Below the pieces are notes generated by a model. That model was given only the letters and a program-made list of their open reading frames with translations. It made no database searches and had not been told where the DNA came from. This document shows, piece by piece, positions 31,435 to 41,306 of a stretch of DNA of 64,000 bases (its first letter is position 1; every line of letters starts with the position of its first letter). Location of the stretch: the NCBI GenBank assembly GCA_009746045.1, contig RPFO01000406.1:913159-977158 (forward strand), given 5' to 3'. The DNA is from Mesostigma viride. Lineage: Eukaryota; Streptophyta; Mesostigmatophyceae; Mesostigmatales; Mesostigmataceae. The position numbers and the translations under genes are program-made.

Positions 31435-33118
31435 AGAAAAGACTCCTTCTTATCCTCCTCCTCGTTCTGTTTTACACCGTGTAGTTATCAAGGACGGTGC
31501 AGTTCCTACGCACTCTCCGATGTATAGAATGGGCCCTACCGAGTTAAAGGAACTAAAACAGATTTTAGTGTCATTATTAGAAGCAGGATTGATAGAGCCT
31601 AGTAACTCCCCCTACTCAGCTGGTGTCCTGTTAGTTCCTAAGCCAAATGGCAAGTTTCGCCTAGTTACTGATTATAGGAAGTTGAATGATATTACTGTGA
31701 AGTCTAAATACCCTCTACCTCGTATTGATGATATATTTAATAAGGTTAAAGGTTCCACTTGTTTCACAGTACTGGATTGTGCGGATGGTTTTTGGCAGTT
31801 GCGGATAGCTCCTGAGGATTGCCATAAAACCGCCTTTGCTACCCCTTTTGGTCATTACCAGTTTAGAGTAGCGGCTATGGGACTCTGTAACTCGCCTGCC
31901 TCTTTTCAAATGTTAATGAATGAAGTGCTTAGACCTGTTATGGGAAATTCTCATCTTCCTCAGGTGTCCTCTGATCTAAAGGATCCTTCCTTCTCCTCTG
32001 TTTCTTTATCTGAGCATGACCGTTCTTGTGCTCAAGCTTACTTAGATGATATTCTTATTTACTCTCCTGATTTTGAAACGCACCTACGTGATTTAAAGAA
32101 AGTATTAGAAATAATGGCTGAAAATTCTTTGTGGGCGCGCCGTGCTAAAGTGCGTTCGGGTAGGAGTGTCCCATTTTTAGGGCACGTTCTGTCAGATGCC
32201 GGGGTCGCTACCGACCCGGATAAAACTAAGTCAATTCAGGAATGGCCTACTCCTACCGACGTTAAAGGTGTACGTAGTTTCCTAGGAATTGCTTCTTACT
32301 ATAGGCGTTTTATCCCGCGTTTCGCAACTATAGCAGCCCCTATTAATCATTTATTAAAGAAGGATATCCCCTTTGTTTGGAGTAGTGAATGTCAGTCGGC
32401 TTTTCAGTGCCTAAAATCCCTACTCCTTTCCCCTCCTGTACTCATCCTACCGGATACTACTAAACCCTTTGTTGTGGCTACAGATGCTAGTAAAGTAGCT
32501 ATAGGTGGTGTCCTTCTCCAGGATCAGGGTCAGGGCTTACAGCCAATTGAGTATATCTCTAGGACAATGCTCCCTGCGGAGCGTAACTATCCCGTACACC
32601 AGCAGGAACTCTTAGCTGTGGTGTATTGTTGCCACGCGTGGCAGCACTTCCTTAAAGGTGCTCAATTTGATGTCTGCCTGAATGAACCCTGTGAGCTAGA
32701 TCCTTATAGGTTAGTTATCCAAACGGATCATCGTCCCCTTACCCATCTTCTCTCCCAACCCAACCTTACCCCTCGGCAAGCGCGCTGGATGGAATTTTTA
32801 GCACAGTTTTCCCCTTTTAAACTTCAGTATGTCAAGGGTGTAGATAACATAGTACCAGATGCACTCTCTCGTCGTGCAGACTATTCCTTCTTCGAGGACC
32901 TTGATGTTCTCAATACTACTCTAGTTCCTACTACTATGGGTGTAACCCCTTATGGTGAACTACCTGATGATGAATCCTATGCCTACCTCTTTCATACAGC
33001 TGTTCGCATGCCTGATCTCCTTTCTCACGTAGGACTCTCTCTCCCGTGTGAGGCCCTTCCCGTGGCCTCGGTGGGGGGGAGGGGAAAAATAAAATTTCTA
33101 TACCGCTTAGCCATATAG
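31430..33118 (+). CDS. Ty3 reverse transcriptase and RNase H
   Basis: RT copies element RNA and RNase H degrades it. Motifs in order: 'SPYSAGVLLVPK' and 'RLVTDYRKLND' (about 31610-31690), 'LDCADGFWQL', 'FRVAAMGLCNSPASFQ', then the catalytic YLDD at about 32039-32050. Between the 'FQMLMNEVLRP' block and YLDD there are about 30 extra residues not usual in Ty3 RT. RNase H follows from about 32480 ('ATDASKVAIGGVLLQ', 'QQELLAVV', 'QTDHRPL', 'PDALSRR'), with about 18 extra residues after 'FLKGAQF'. The frame differs by one from protease and is lost near a G-rich run at about 33070. Confidence 0.92.
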   Translation, partial: FEEKTPSYPPPRSVLHRVVIKDGAVPTHSPMYRMGPTELKELKQILVSLLEAGLIEPSNSPYSAGVLLVPKPNGKFRLVTDYRKLNDITVKSKYPLPRIDDIFNKVKGSTCFTVLDCADGFWQLRIAPEDCHKTAFATPFGHYQFRVAAMGLCNSPASFQMLMNEVLRPVMGNSHLPQVSSDLKDPSFSSVSLSEHDRSCAQAYLDDILIYSPDFETHLRDLKKVLEIMAENSLWARRAKVRSGRSVPFLGHVLSDAGVATDPDKTKSIQEWPTPTDVKGVRSFLGIASYYRRFIPRFATIAAPINHLLKKDIPFVWSSECQSAFQCLKSLLLSPPVLILPDTTKPFVVATDASKVAIGGVLLQDQGQGLQPIEYISRTMLPAERNYPVHQQELLAVVYCCHAWQHFLKGAQFDVCLNEPCELDPYRLVIQTDHRPLTHLLSQPNLTPRQARWMEFLAQFSPFKLQYVKGVDNIVPDALSRRADYSFFEDLDVLNTTLVPTTMGVTPYGELPDDESYAYLFHTAVRMPDLLSHVGLSLPCEALPVASVGGRGKIKFLYRLAI

Positions 33119-34755
33119 CGACTAGGTCAGGAAAGTCTTATGAAAACGTAGTCCCTCTAGGACCTCCCCTTCTCTTTGGCAAGGCGGTAGGAGATCTCTT
33201 TAAACCTGTTCTGGATACTTCTGTAGCGATGCCTACCTCTGATCTTGAACGCCTTATTAGTAGATTTACGGCCACTGAGCCGGAAGCATTAGCTGCCATT
33301 GCTGCACATCCCCAACAATTAGGCAAGCACCCTTGTAAATTTGTAGGTGGGTTTTTATATGTGCAGATAGCAGATTCTCCCCCTCAATGGCGCCTGTATG
33401 TCCCTCCTATCTGTCGCTCCTCCTTGCTCTTTGAGTTGCATGACTTAGCTGCTCATCAGGGTGGTAAACGGGTACGGGACCTAGTAGCCCGCTCTTATTA
33501 CTGGCCTTCCCTTTATAAGGATGTAGATGAGTATGTTAGAACTTGTCAATCTTGCCAGGAAATGAAACCCAATAATGTAGGACAGATAGCAGAACCTAGG
33601 ACCTTGCCTGACCCCATCATGCCTTGGGATTCTATCATGATGGATTTTGTAGGACCTTTTAGAAAGAATGATAGGGGCAATGCCCAAATCCTTGTGTTCA
33701 TAGATCGTTTTACTCGTATGTGCCATCTTGTGCCGTGTCCTTTAGAACTCACCGCACGTGATTGCGCACGCCTATACCTCAATAATGTATATAGATATCA
33801 TGGATTGAGTAGGCAGTTTATTAGTGATAAGGATAAATTATTTACCTCAGATTTTTGGCAGCAGTTTTTCGCTGCCATCGGTACCAAGGTTACCTACGGT
33901 ACTGCCTACCACTCCTCCTCCTCTCATTTAGTAGAGCGTCTTAATAGAGTAGTAGAAGAAGCGCTTAGGCACTATGTTAATGGCTCGGGTAGTGATTGGG
34001 AGGATTATTTATGTTTGGTAGAGTTCTCCCTCAACAATTGTCCCCAAGCTGCGCATGGATATACGCCCTTCTTCTTAGATACTGGTAGACAGCCCCTTAC
34101 CCCTACCTCTCTCTTAGCTAGTCCTCTACGGGACAAGGATGATGTGTCCCGAGATACTGTAGAAGGTGTACAGTCCTTACTAGATAGAATGAAAACTGCT
34201 CATGACCACGCGATCTCAGGGTACCAAAAAGCTCAGGCTAAGTACCTTGCTAGGTTGCGTGCCTCCTTAGATAGACGAGCACCTGAGATAGAAATAGGAG
34301 ATCTAGTATTAGTAGAAGGCCCCCGTGTTGGCCGTTTTGCTCATAAGTTTGAAGCAGAACTGAAGGTCAAACTTAGGCCCGCCTTCTTAGGACCCTTCCA
34401 TGTGTTGTCTAGGGTAGGAAATTTCTTATATAAAGTCGATATCCCTACCTCTTGGCAAACGCATTCAAACACCTTCCATAGGAGCCAGCTTAAACTGTAC
34501 CACCCTAGTACGTTCGCTGGCAGGGAGTTAGCGCCTGCCCCTTTAGAGCATAACCCTGACACTGGGGAAGTAGAAGACGAAGTAGAAAGCATCGTGGCCC
34601 ATAGAGATATCAAAAAGGGCCGCGGTACCCAGCGTCAGTATAAAGTGAAGTGGATGTATGCTCGTAGTGAAGTAGATAAGGTTTGGTATACGGAGAGTGA
34701 GCTAGATGGGTGTAGTCGCCTGCTGCAGGAATATAAAACCCTGCACAAGCTCTAG
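33090..34755 (+). CDS. Ty3 integrase with C-terminal chromodomain
   Basis: The integrase inserts the cDNA; chromodomains guide chromoviruses to marked chromatin. An HHCC zinc domain ('LHDLAAHQGGKRVRDLV' to 'CQSCQ') lies at 33436-33560. DDE residues: Asp in 'MMDFVGPF' (about 33640), Asp in 'FISDKDKLFTS' (about 33820) and Glu in 'LVERLNR' (about 33930). The usual 'YHPQTDGQ' before it reads 'YHSSSSHL'. A GPF module follows ('FLGPFHVL', about 34388), then a chromodomain at about 34580-34740 ('VESIVAHRDIKKG', 'YKVKWM', 'WYTESEL'). ORF from 33229 to the stop at 34755; in-frame coding seems to extend back to about 33090. Confidence 0.92.
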
Positions 34756-34812
34756 TTGTAGGCCTTCTCCTCTCTTATGTTATGTCTGCTGTCGACGGGT
34801 GGTTGGTTGTCC

Positions 34813-34826
34813 CCTCCCCTCCGCAG
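34813..34826 (+). promoter_or_regulatory. Candidate splice acceptor before the extra 3' ORF
   Basis: A C/T-rich tract (from about 34808) ends CCGCAG, with the ATG of the next ORF six bases further on. It could pair with the leader donor at 28364/28365 to give a short env-like mRNA. Confidence 0.4.
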
Positions 34827-34831
34827 CCGTC

Positions 34832-36500
34832 ATGTCAGAGCCTACCCCTCCGGCTGAGAGCCCGCCGCCGTCCCTGCCCCTACCGGACCCTGAGCTGTAC
34901 TTCGAGGCCCTTCCGGGCCGTTGGGTGTCACGGTCTAGTTTCCCGGATGGCGTCGTGCATCCGGCCCTCCAGGCCCAGCATGCGGGCCTAGTCAGGGCGG
35001 CTCTCTTCGGGGTCACGTGGTACGGTCCTTCCCCTGCTGAGCCGCATCAGCTTGTTTTGCACGGGTTCGACGATGCCGGCCACTGTTTGCTAGAATGTGG
35101 CTCCAGCTGTCCAGCCCTGGGACAGATAGCTGCGATTCTCCAGTGCCCCAGGGTGTTTTCCTACCTTTCTACCCCTGTGGGCCGTTCCTGCCTACGGGAT
35201 GTATTCCCCTGGCTTCCGGCCGAGGGTGATGCGGAAATGGATGAGAACCCCTGCGACCTTTTACGGGCCGTAGAGTTCATGGAGATAGCAGACCAGAACG
35301 CGGGCGTAGGATTGGGCGACCCTACCCCTACGGACGCGCCGGTAGAGGCGCAGTATTCCCCTGAGTATTCGGCCTCCCCTGCGGCGTCTTCCTCGTCAGG
35401 GTCCGACGCGGCCCCCTGTTGTACCGGCTCCTTCTGCGCCTGTGCCGGTTCCTACCCCTTCGTCGGCCCCTGCCCCTTCGGCCCCGCGGTCTTTGGCTGC
35501 GGTTGTTCGGTCCAGTGGCCCTGACCCGCGCGCCACCCGCGCTGCCGATTCCCTTCGGGAGTTGTCAGAGGGCGATCGGGATCGGGCCCCTTCTGTGGTG
35601 CATGCGACTCCGGAGTCGCGCAACACGCCTGTCTTCGGGTATGGTATGTCTGCGCTCGCTTGCCGCCAGTGTGACCTGCCGCGCGCCTCCGCCGAGCTTG
35701 CCATTTTGCCCATGTCCTACGGGTTCTCCCAGGTGTGTCGGGCGCCGCGGGACCGTAACCTACCAGTTGATACTGATCGGCCTCCTTTCGACATGGTTAT
35801 TTTGGCTGATCCGGTGTTCCAGGGTGAGATCCTGGTTCGGCGCGTCCTGTACCGCTGGGCGCGGCGCCACAATGACTTGGACACCTACGGCGGGTTCCAG
35901 TGGGCTTACCCTCCGCCTCTGGGCATTATGGCCTCCGATGCTCTTACGGTAGATTTTCCTTCGGTGCCGGGTGCCACGTACAGCACCGTCCTTCAGCCCA
36001 TCCTAGAGTGGGATGCCCGTCGTCCAGCGCCCATCCCGGGCCAGGGTTTGGACTCTCGGGGTCATCCTCCTCCCCGGGCTAGCGACTACCTCGAGACGTT
36101 CGGGTCGCGACAGTGTGCCCGCCGGTGGCGCTCCCGCGAGATTCGACATATCCGGTTGTGGCCGTCCAACGTGGAGCCCCTGGTAGATCTGTTTTTCCCG
36201 ACGGGTATGCGCCCTCGGATCCGGTATCATCGCCTGCTCCTTCGGGCTCTCTGCCTGATCGCGGTAGAGCCTTTCCTACGCCTCTTTGCCTGCGGTTTCC
36301 TGGACTGGGCCCGGGGCCAGGTCGTTCTTACTCAGCATAGGTACTACTGGGCCTTCCTGGGCCTTTTTCCTGACGGCGTGTGGGCCGATGTTTTCCTCAC
36401 TGTAGATAGGCACGACAATGCTGAGGATGTGTCTCACTACCAGGCTTACCTGGATGTCCTGCTGGCCTCCCGTGGTACCTACCAGACGGATGGCCATTAG
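34832..36500 (+). CDS. Large accessory ORF between integrase and 3' LTR, unknown function
   Basis: About 556 codons if a single one-base shift at the C-run near 35410 is ignored (ATG 34832; first frame to about 35415, second to the stop at 36500). It sits where env sits in retroviruses but has no signal peptide, no clear membrane anchor and no fusion-type motif; the longest hydrophobic stretch is near 36240-36300. N-terminal part acidic and Pro-rich; the middle is a Pro/Ala/Ser linker; the C-terminal 280 residues look globular, with many W, R and Y. No known domain recognised. It is visibly more GC-rich than gag-pol, hinting at capture from elsewhere. Long uninterrupted frames argue for coding. 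Confidence 0.6.
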
Positions 36501-36852
36501 ATAGAGGGCCTTAGGCCCGACCTGAGGGTGTTGTCCCTCCGGTATGTAGAGTCGCCCTCATATTCTGGCCAGTTGACTGGTCGTTCTTGGTCCTTGGTGC
36601 TGATTGGTTTACTCTGTGTGTCCTGCCCAGTGCCGTTCCCCCCCGGCAAGGACTTTGTTCCAGGCAGTTGGGGGAACCTACCACCAGGCTTGGTGCTGGC
36701 TAACCCTACACCTCCAGGCGTGGTGGTGGAGACCGTGTGAACTATTGGTGCTTTGTATCTTGGATGGCCTGCCGACTGTGTTAGTGTGTGCTGGGTGCAT
36801 TAGGTTTCCTACCCCTTGTTTTCCTCCCTGAGCGTAGGGAGAGGGCTCCCTA

Positions 36853-36870
36853 CCTTTGTGGGGGGGGAGG
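36853..36870 (+). promoter_or_regulatory. Polypurine tract of the Ty3 element
   Basis: A run of G with flanking purines ending GGAGG directly before the 3' LTR, the expected plus-strand primer. Confidence 0.85.
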
Positions 36871-37443
36871 TGTTACGTCGCGTAACAATTCGTTGTAGTT
36901 ACGGACGTAAATTAGGTCGTTTGCCTCGGTTGTCCCTAGGTTTACGTTTAGGCTCCTACCGGGACATTATTGTCCTCGTAACAGTACTGTGGTACATTGG
37001 GTGCCGTTGGGCGCCGCGCCGCGTACTTTGCTAGTGGCCCTGATGCTGTGGTAGAATGTAGTGGACCAGCGTGCATCAGTAGATGTAGTGGACCAGCGTG
37101 CATCTGTAGGCGAGGGCCATGTCGGCCCGAGCGTGTTGGACCGTTGGTGACCATTTATGCGCGTTCTACCCCTTGTGTGTGCACTCGGCGTGTGTTAAAT
37201 GAATTGACACATTTAGGCTTGGGTCACGGCAGTGTAGTTGTGTTTCCCTCCTCTATTCCTGGAGTAAACGGGTTTTGATAAATGGTTGTATGGCGTATTA
37301 TAGTAACACATACGTTAATGCATTGAGATCAGCTCCGTCACGTTCGTCTTTCGCCAGAGGTTTGAGTAGAGGAGGCCTGACCAGTTTAGGTAGTATCAGG
37401 CCCATTAGAGGTAGAGGTGGAGGTAGATATCCGCGGCGTAACA
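36871..37443 (+). repeat. 3' LTR of the Ty3 element
   Basis: 573 bp, about 99% identical to the 5' LTR; followed by CCCGC. Confidence 0.95.
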
Positions 37444-37497
37444 CCCGCATGGGCATTCCGGGGATGTTTTCTTTTCACAGCCTCCGACATGGGGGGG

Positions 37498-38556
37498 CCA
37501 ACCAGGTAGACACATCACGTGGCCCCCCCGCAAGACTGCGCCCAGCTCAGCCTGGCCGGCACCTACTACTACTCACCTCTGGCCGGGCCCCGCAATGCTA
37601 GACGCCGCAAGGCCCTCACCTTCAAAGAATAGCTAGTAGAGGACATGGGGGGTCTAGGCCTCTCTGTGATTTGGCACAAGATGATGGACATTGAGGCCAA
37701 CTTGTGCAGGGCCCAGGTCATAGAGTCCTCAACGAACCCCCTCCCGTGGGGATCGGGCTTCGAAGCGCCCGCGTGTTTGCAAACGCGGGAAGCATGCTAG
37801 ACAAGACCCCAGTACTAGGGTAGAGGGCACCATAGATATAGAGTTGGCTTGATGTTGTAGATAGATTAGACCGGTAGGATTGCGTGTACATACCCATCCA
37901 TCCATCAATCCATCCATCCATCCATCCATCCATCCATCCATCCATCCATCCATCCATCCATCCATCCATCCATCCATCCATCCATCCATCCATCCATCCA
38001 TCCATCCATCCATCCATCCATCCATCCATCCATCCATCCATCCATCCATCCATCCATCCATCCATCCATCCATCCATCCATCCATCCATCCATCCATCCA
38101 TCCATCCATCCATCCATCCATCCATCCATCCATCCATCCATCCATCCATCCATCCATCCATCCATCCATCCATCCATCCATCCATCCATCCATCCATCCA
38201 TCATCCATCCATCCATCCATCCATCCATCCATCCATCCATCCATCCATCCATCCATCCATCCATCCATCCATCCATCCATCCATCCATCCATCCATCCAT
38301 CCATCCATCCATCCATCCATCCATCCATCCATCCATCCATCCATCCATCCATCCATCCATCCATCCATCCATCCATCCATCCATCCATCCATCCATCCAT
38401 CCATCCATCCATCCATCCATCCATCCATCCATCCATCCATCCATCCATCCATCCATCCATCCATCCATCCATCCATCCATCCATGAGTTCCATCAGGGTT
38501 AATGCTCCGTGACTCCCCAACGGGAGCACGATTTTTTGATATACACTAATTAATTA
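37498..38556 (+). mobile_element. LINE-D, 5'-truncated, with (CCAT)n array (unit 1)
   Basis: Inserted in the recombinase gene with ATGGGGGGG duplicated at 37489-37497 and 38557-38565. The first 250 bp or so codes, in broken frames, for a LINE ORF2 C-terminus ('NQVDTS', 'AQPGRHLLL'), parallel to LINE-A 'DQVDTSDRLAGTKPAQPGRYVL'. The 3' UTR holds the (CCAT)n array. It ends in a GCTCCGTGACTCCCC...GGGAGCACG stem-loop, TTTTTTGATATACAC and a short TTAA tail. Confidence 0.8.
37894..38484. repeat. (CCAT)n array, 591 bp (unit 1)
   Basis: Tetranucleotide array with two interruptions (CAATCC near 37906, CATCATCC near 38200). It lies in the LINE-D 3' UTR. All ORFs through it are artefacts of the repeat. 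Confidence 0.97.
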
Positions 38557-38841
38557 ATGGGGGGGGCGACGCACGGCGCCATCGCGGGCGAGTCGGCGGA
38601 GGCCATTCAGCTGCGCGGCCGGTGGGCTTCGGCCCTCTCGGTCACGCGCTACATTGGCCTCCACCGCAGCCTCCTGGGGCGGGACATCCTGCCCGCCCTC
38701 TGGGCTCAGGCGGCCCGGCCTGGGTTTTGACCCAGCGGCCTTTCGGCGCCACTTCGGTGGCGTCGAGCTTCCAGTTTTCATCTCTCGCCTTTTAGCTATC
38801 AACTGTCTGTGACCTCACCCTTGTGTGGGAGGTCAGGGGGG

Positions 38842-40583
38842 AATTAAATTAAATTAAATTAAATTAAATTAAATTAAATTAAATTAAATCAAATTATAAA
38901 ATGACTCCGGCCGTTGGGAGATCATGTAGCACATAATCCCGTGGATGGATGGAGGGGGGGGGGCAAAGCCGCGAAACCGAACTACATGTAATCTAACTCT
39001 AAGCTAATCTAATCTAGAAAACCCTACTTATTCTACTCAGCAAACTGAGCAAAGCGCCCCTTCCGCTTGGGGGGAGGGGGCTTGCCCACAGGGCGGGCGT
39101 AGTATGAGCCTGGACAATGGTTTTCCACTGCCTCCTCTTGTCCTGCATAGCAGTCCAAGCAAGAGAGAGGGAGTGAATGCGATGTTCAAACTGCGCTGGG
39201 ACCACTAGGTCAGCCATCAACTGCTGTGGGTAGGTCATGACATGTTTGCCTACCTTCTTAGGAATGTCCTTAGGGCCAGGCCAGGTCAGGATATGCCGTC
39301 CTGGCTGGCCAAGCCGCTGTGGGCCGGCCAGACCGAGGGCGGTGTCTACCTGGCTGGTGCGAGCAAGATGTCCTACGAATGCTGTCCTACGCTGTCTAAT
39401 CTCGTCCGAAATGCGAGGCATGCCCTGGTACAAAGATTCTAGATGCCTATGCGTGTCAAACCCTACATTCAGGGCCTGACGGAGCATCCTGGTTACCGTG
39501 CCGTTTAGCTTGGCCGCCATGCAGCGTGTCCGTGAGCGTCCATGTCTCGGCGCCATACGTGAGCATCGTGAGGACCAGGACCTTGAGGAGCATGCGCTTG
39601 CGGTGCTCGCCGAGGACCTTTGAGTGCCAGTAGGTTTTCAGCGAACGATGCCGAGCCCAGGCCAGGCCGATGCGGGTGTCCACATCGGCGGCGGTGTCAG
39701 GAAGCATGCTTCCCAGCATGCAGTTTAAAGCGATCACGAAACGGGACCTCCGTCCCGTCTAGCAGCCGTGGTAGCGGCGGGCGACTGGAAGCCCCAATCA
39801 CCATAGCCTCAGTTTTGACACTAATCTCCAACCCACCGCCCGCGCCTCCAAACCCAGACAGTCCAGCCAGGTCTGAAGTGCTCCGGGCGCGCGATGAGGG
39901 TGGTGTCGTCCGATGATCAAGTGGCCAGGCCGTAACCAGGTTTAACCCCGCCGTGCGCGCTGTCGTTAAGGTTCCAAGCCAGGCTCAGCCCCTTAATTAA
40001 GAGCAGTAAAGCGCGCACTTGCACAGACTTGAGCTCAGAGGTGATCGCCTGCAGGTCAGTAGGGTCGGCTGCGCCGGCAGGGGTGTCGGCATCGGCCGAG
40101 GTGTCGGATGCGGCCGCGATGGTCGCCAGCGGTTTGCAGAGTTCAGGACAGCATGTCAAGAGGCAGGAGGTGCGTAGCTGGTCGTCTTCCCATTTCCGCC
40201 ACTCAGCGGGGCCGTCAGGCACAGCCGCGCCGGTCTTGGGGTGGCGGATGATGTCGTCGGCGTCGTATCGGAATTTGAGGATTTGCAGCACGTTGTCGAC
40301 CGGCATGGTGAAAAATGCCCCAAAGTCGGCCGGTTCCAGGCGGGTGCCAAGGCTCGTATATTTGGTTAAAGCAGACGGTGAAGGCGGTGGCTTGGCAGGC
40401 GTGGGGGTAGCCTCGACGGCCATGGAAGTGATTTCCGTGGTACGCGGCTTCTTGGGAGCGGTGCCGACGAGAGGGCTGGCTGCGGCAAGAACGTCTCCCA
40501 GCGAGCGGGTTTCTGGGGCGGCAAGTGGGGGAATGGTTTTAACTAACCCGAGGGTGAACCTGGGTTGGGACAAGGTTAGCTAG
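38842..40583 (-). mobile_element. LINE-B deletion derivative (unit 1)
   Basis: The minus-strand 3' end has an (AATTT)n tail at 38842-38890, the stem-loop at 38901-38935 and the ORF2 C-terminus (stop about 39050). Reading leftwards, ORF2 is kept to the YADD region, then at about 40018 it joins ORF1 N-terminal coding at a GCGCGC string. About 3.5 kb (most of ORF1 and the APE/RT part) is missing compared with unit 2. The ORF1 piece (39950-40573) is open. Confidence 0.8.
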
Positions 40584-41306
40584 GTAGTTCAGTTTTCTTT
40601 TTTGCATGTCCTACGTATTTTTCGGCTGTTAGCCATGTAAGGAGATGTGGGTAGAGCAGGGCACAGCTGCTGTGGGCTGGCCCTGCTCACATATTAGTGT
40701 GCTCACTCTAGCATACAGATGGCAGTGTTGGGCCATCTGGTAGACATGTCTGTATTATTCCATCGTATAGAGCTAGCACACATATTGTAATAAACTTGAT
40801 GTTTTGTGGTGATGCATGCAACTCAAATCAAGGCCAGAAAAAATGGATTTGGTGAGCTATGCTCATTTTATCTATGACTAACCTGCTGAGCGGAGAATGC
40901 AACGCCGTATAGAACAAAGAGAAACAAAAAATTTCTGAAAATATATATATTTTTGTGCTGGCACCTGTACCCCAGCCACCCAGGTACGGGTTGGCTGGAC
41001 AGCTGGTTGCTATAAAAGGTGGGCTTCCATTCTAGGGAAGCAGGTTGTTTCTTTTGCCTCCCACCCACCCACCCTGGCAAAAAGGGGTAGAGCAGCGGCA
41101 CAGCTGCTGTGGGCTGGCCCTGCTCACATATTAGTGTGCTCACCCTAGCATACAGATGGCCGTGCTGCCATCTGGTAGACATGTGTCTCTGTTATTCCAC
41201 CGTATAGAGCTTACACACATATTGTATGTGGTTGTCTCTTTGATATTGTAATAAATTTGATGTTTTGTGGTGATGCATGCAACGCAAAGCAAGGCCAGAA
41301 ATGGAT
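40584..41306. repeat. Repeat with TATA box and duplicated 3' segment (unit 2)
   Basis: Two similar segments of about 200 bp (40651-40845 and 41097-41304, each with TGTAATAAA) enclose 250 bp with TATAAAA at 41021-41027. It looks like a promoter plus transcript end, perhaps the remains of an LTR or a small transcribed element. No coding sequence is recognised; the minus-strand ORF at 40868-41182 has no support. Confidence 0.5.

Larger units (their letters stand above)
27275..37443 (+). mobile_element. Ty3/gypsy chromovirus, complete with LTRs, TSD CCCGC
   Basis: A 10,169-bp element with LTRs of 573 bp (27275-27847 and 36871-37443), ends TGTTACG/CGTAACA, and CCCGC duplicated at 27270-27274 and 37444-37448. 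Units 2 and 3 preserve the empty site. The LTRs differ at about six positions (about 1%), indicating a recent insertion. Order: PBS, hybrid-binding ORF in a candidate intron, gag, protease, RT, RNase H, integrase with chromodomain, a large extra ORF, polypurine tract. Coding frames are broken by single-base shifts. Its length exceeds the usual 5-7 kb chromovirus because of the extra ORFs. Confidence 0.95.
27024..38730 (+). pseudogene. Tyrosine recombinase, unit 1 (split by Ty3 and LINE-D)
   Basis: C-terminal catalytic domain of a tyrosine recombinase, which cuts and joins DNA through a 3'-phosphotyrosine. Pieces: 27024-27274, 37449-37497 and 38567-38730. Across frame breaks one reads 'GLRVRDVAHP' (catalytic Arg I), 'RNPKTAQG' (the Lys motif), 'FSFHSLRHGGA' (His-x-x-Arg) and, after LINE-D, 'IQLRGRWASALSVTRYI' (Trp/His position and the nucleophilic Tyr), then a stop at 38730. 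Without LINE-D the HGGA-T frame joins directly. The N-terminus is not found. It resembles eukaryotic recombinases of Crypton/DIRS-type elements, but neither class is proved; no RT or matching terminal repeats were seen. Inactive through shifts and insertions. Confidence 0.75.
23998..40583. repeat. Tandem segmental duplication, unit 1 (with Ty3 insertion)
   Basis: From CGTGTCAATCATATTAC (23998; also 41307 and 54529) the DNA matches units 2 and 3 almost base for base, apart from the Ty3 element. Its LINE-B carries a deletion joining the RT region to ORF1 at about 40018. Without the Ty3 element and its target duplication the unit is about 6.4 kb. Confidence 0.88.

Noticed and set aside
34832-36500. 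Calling the extra Ty3 ORF an envelope gene
   Set aside because: Position fits, but there is no signal peptide, no cleavage site and no clear transmembrane anchor.
37718-38529. Long ORFs of repeating MDGW or SIHP peptides on both strands (also 44863-45741 and 58070-58954)
   Set aside because: They are translations of the (CCAT)n array, which has no stop in several frames; not genes.
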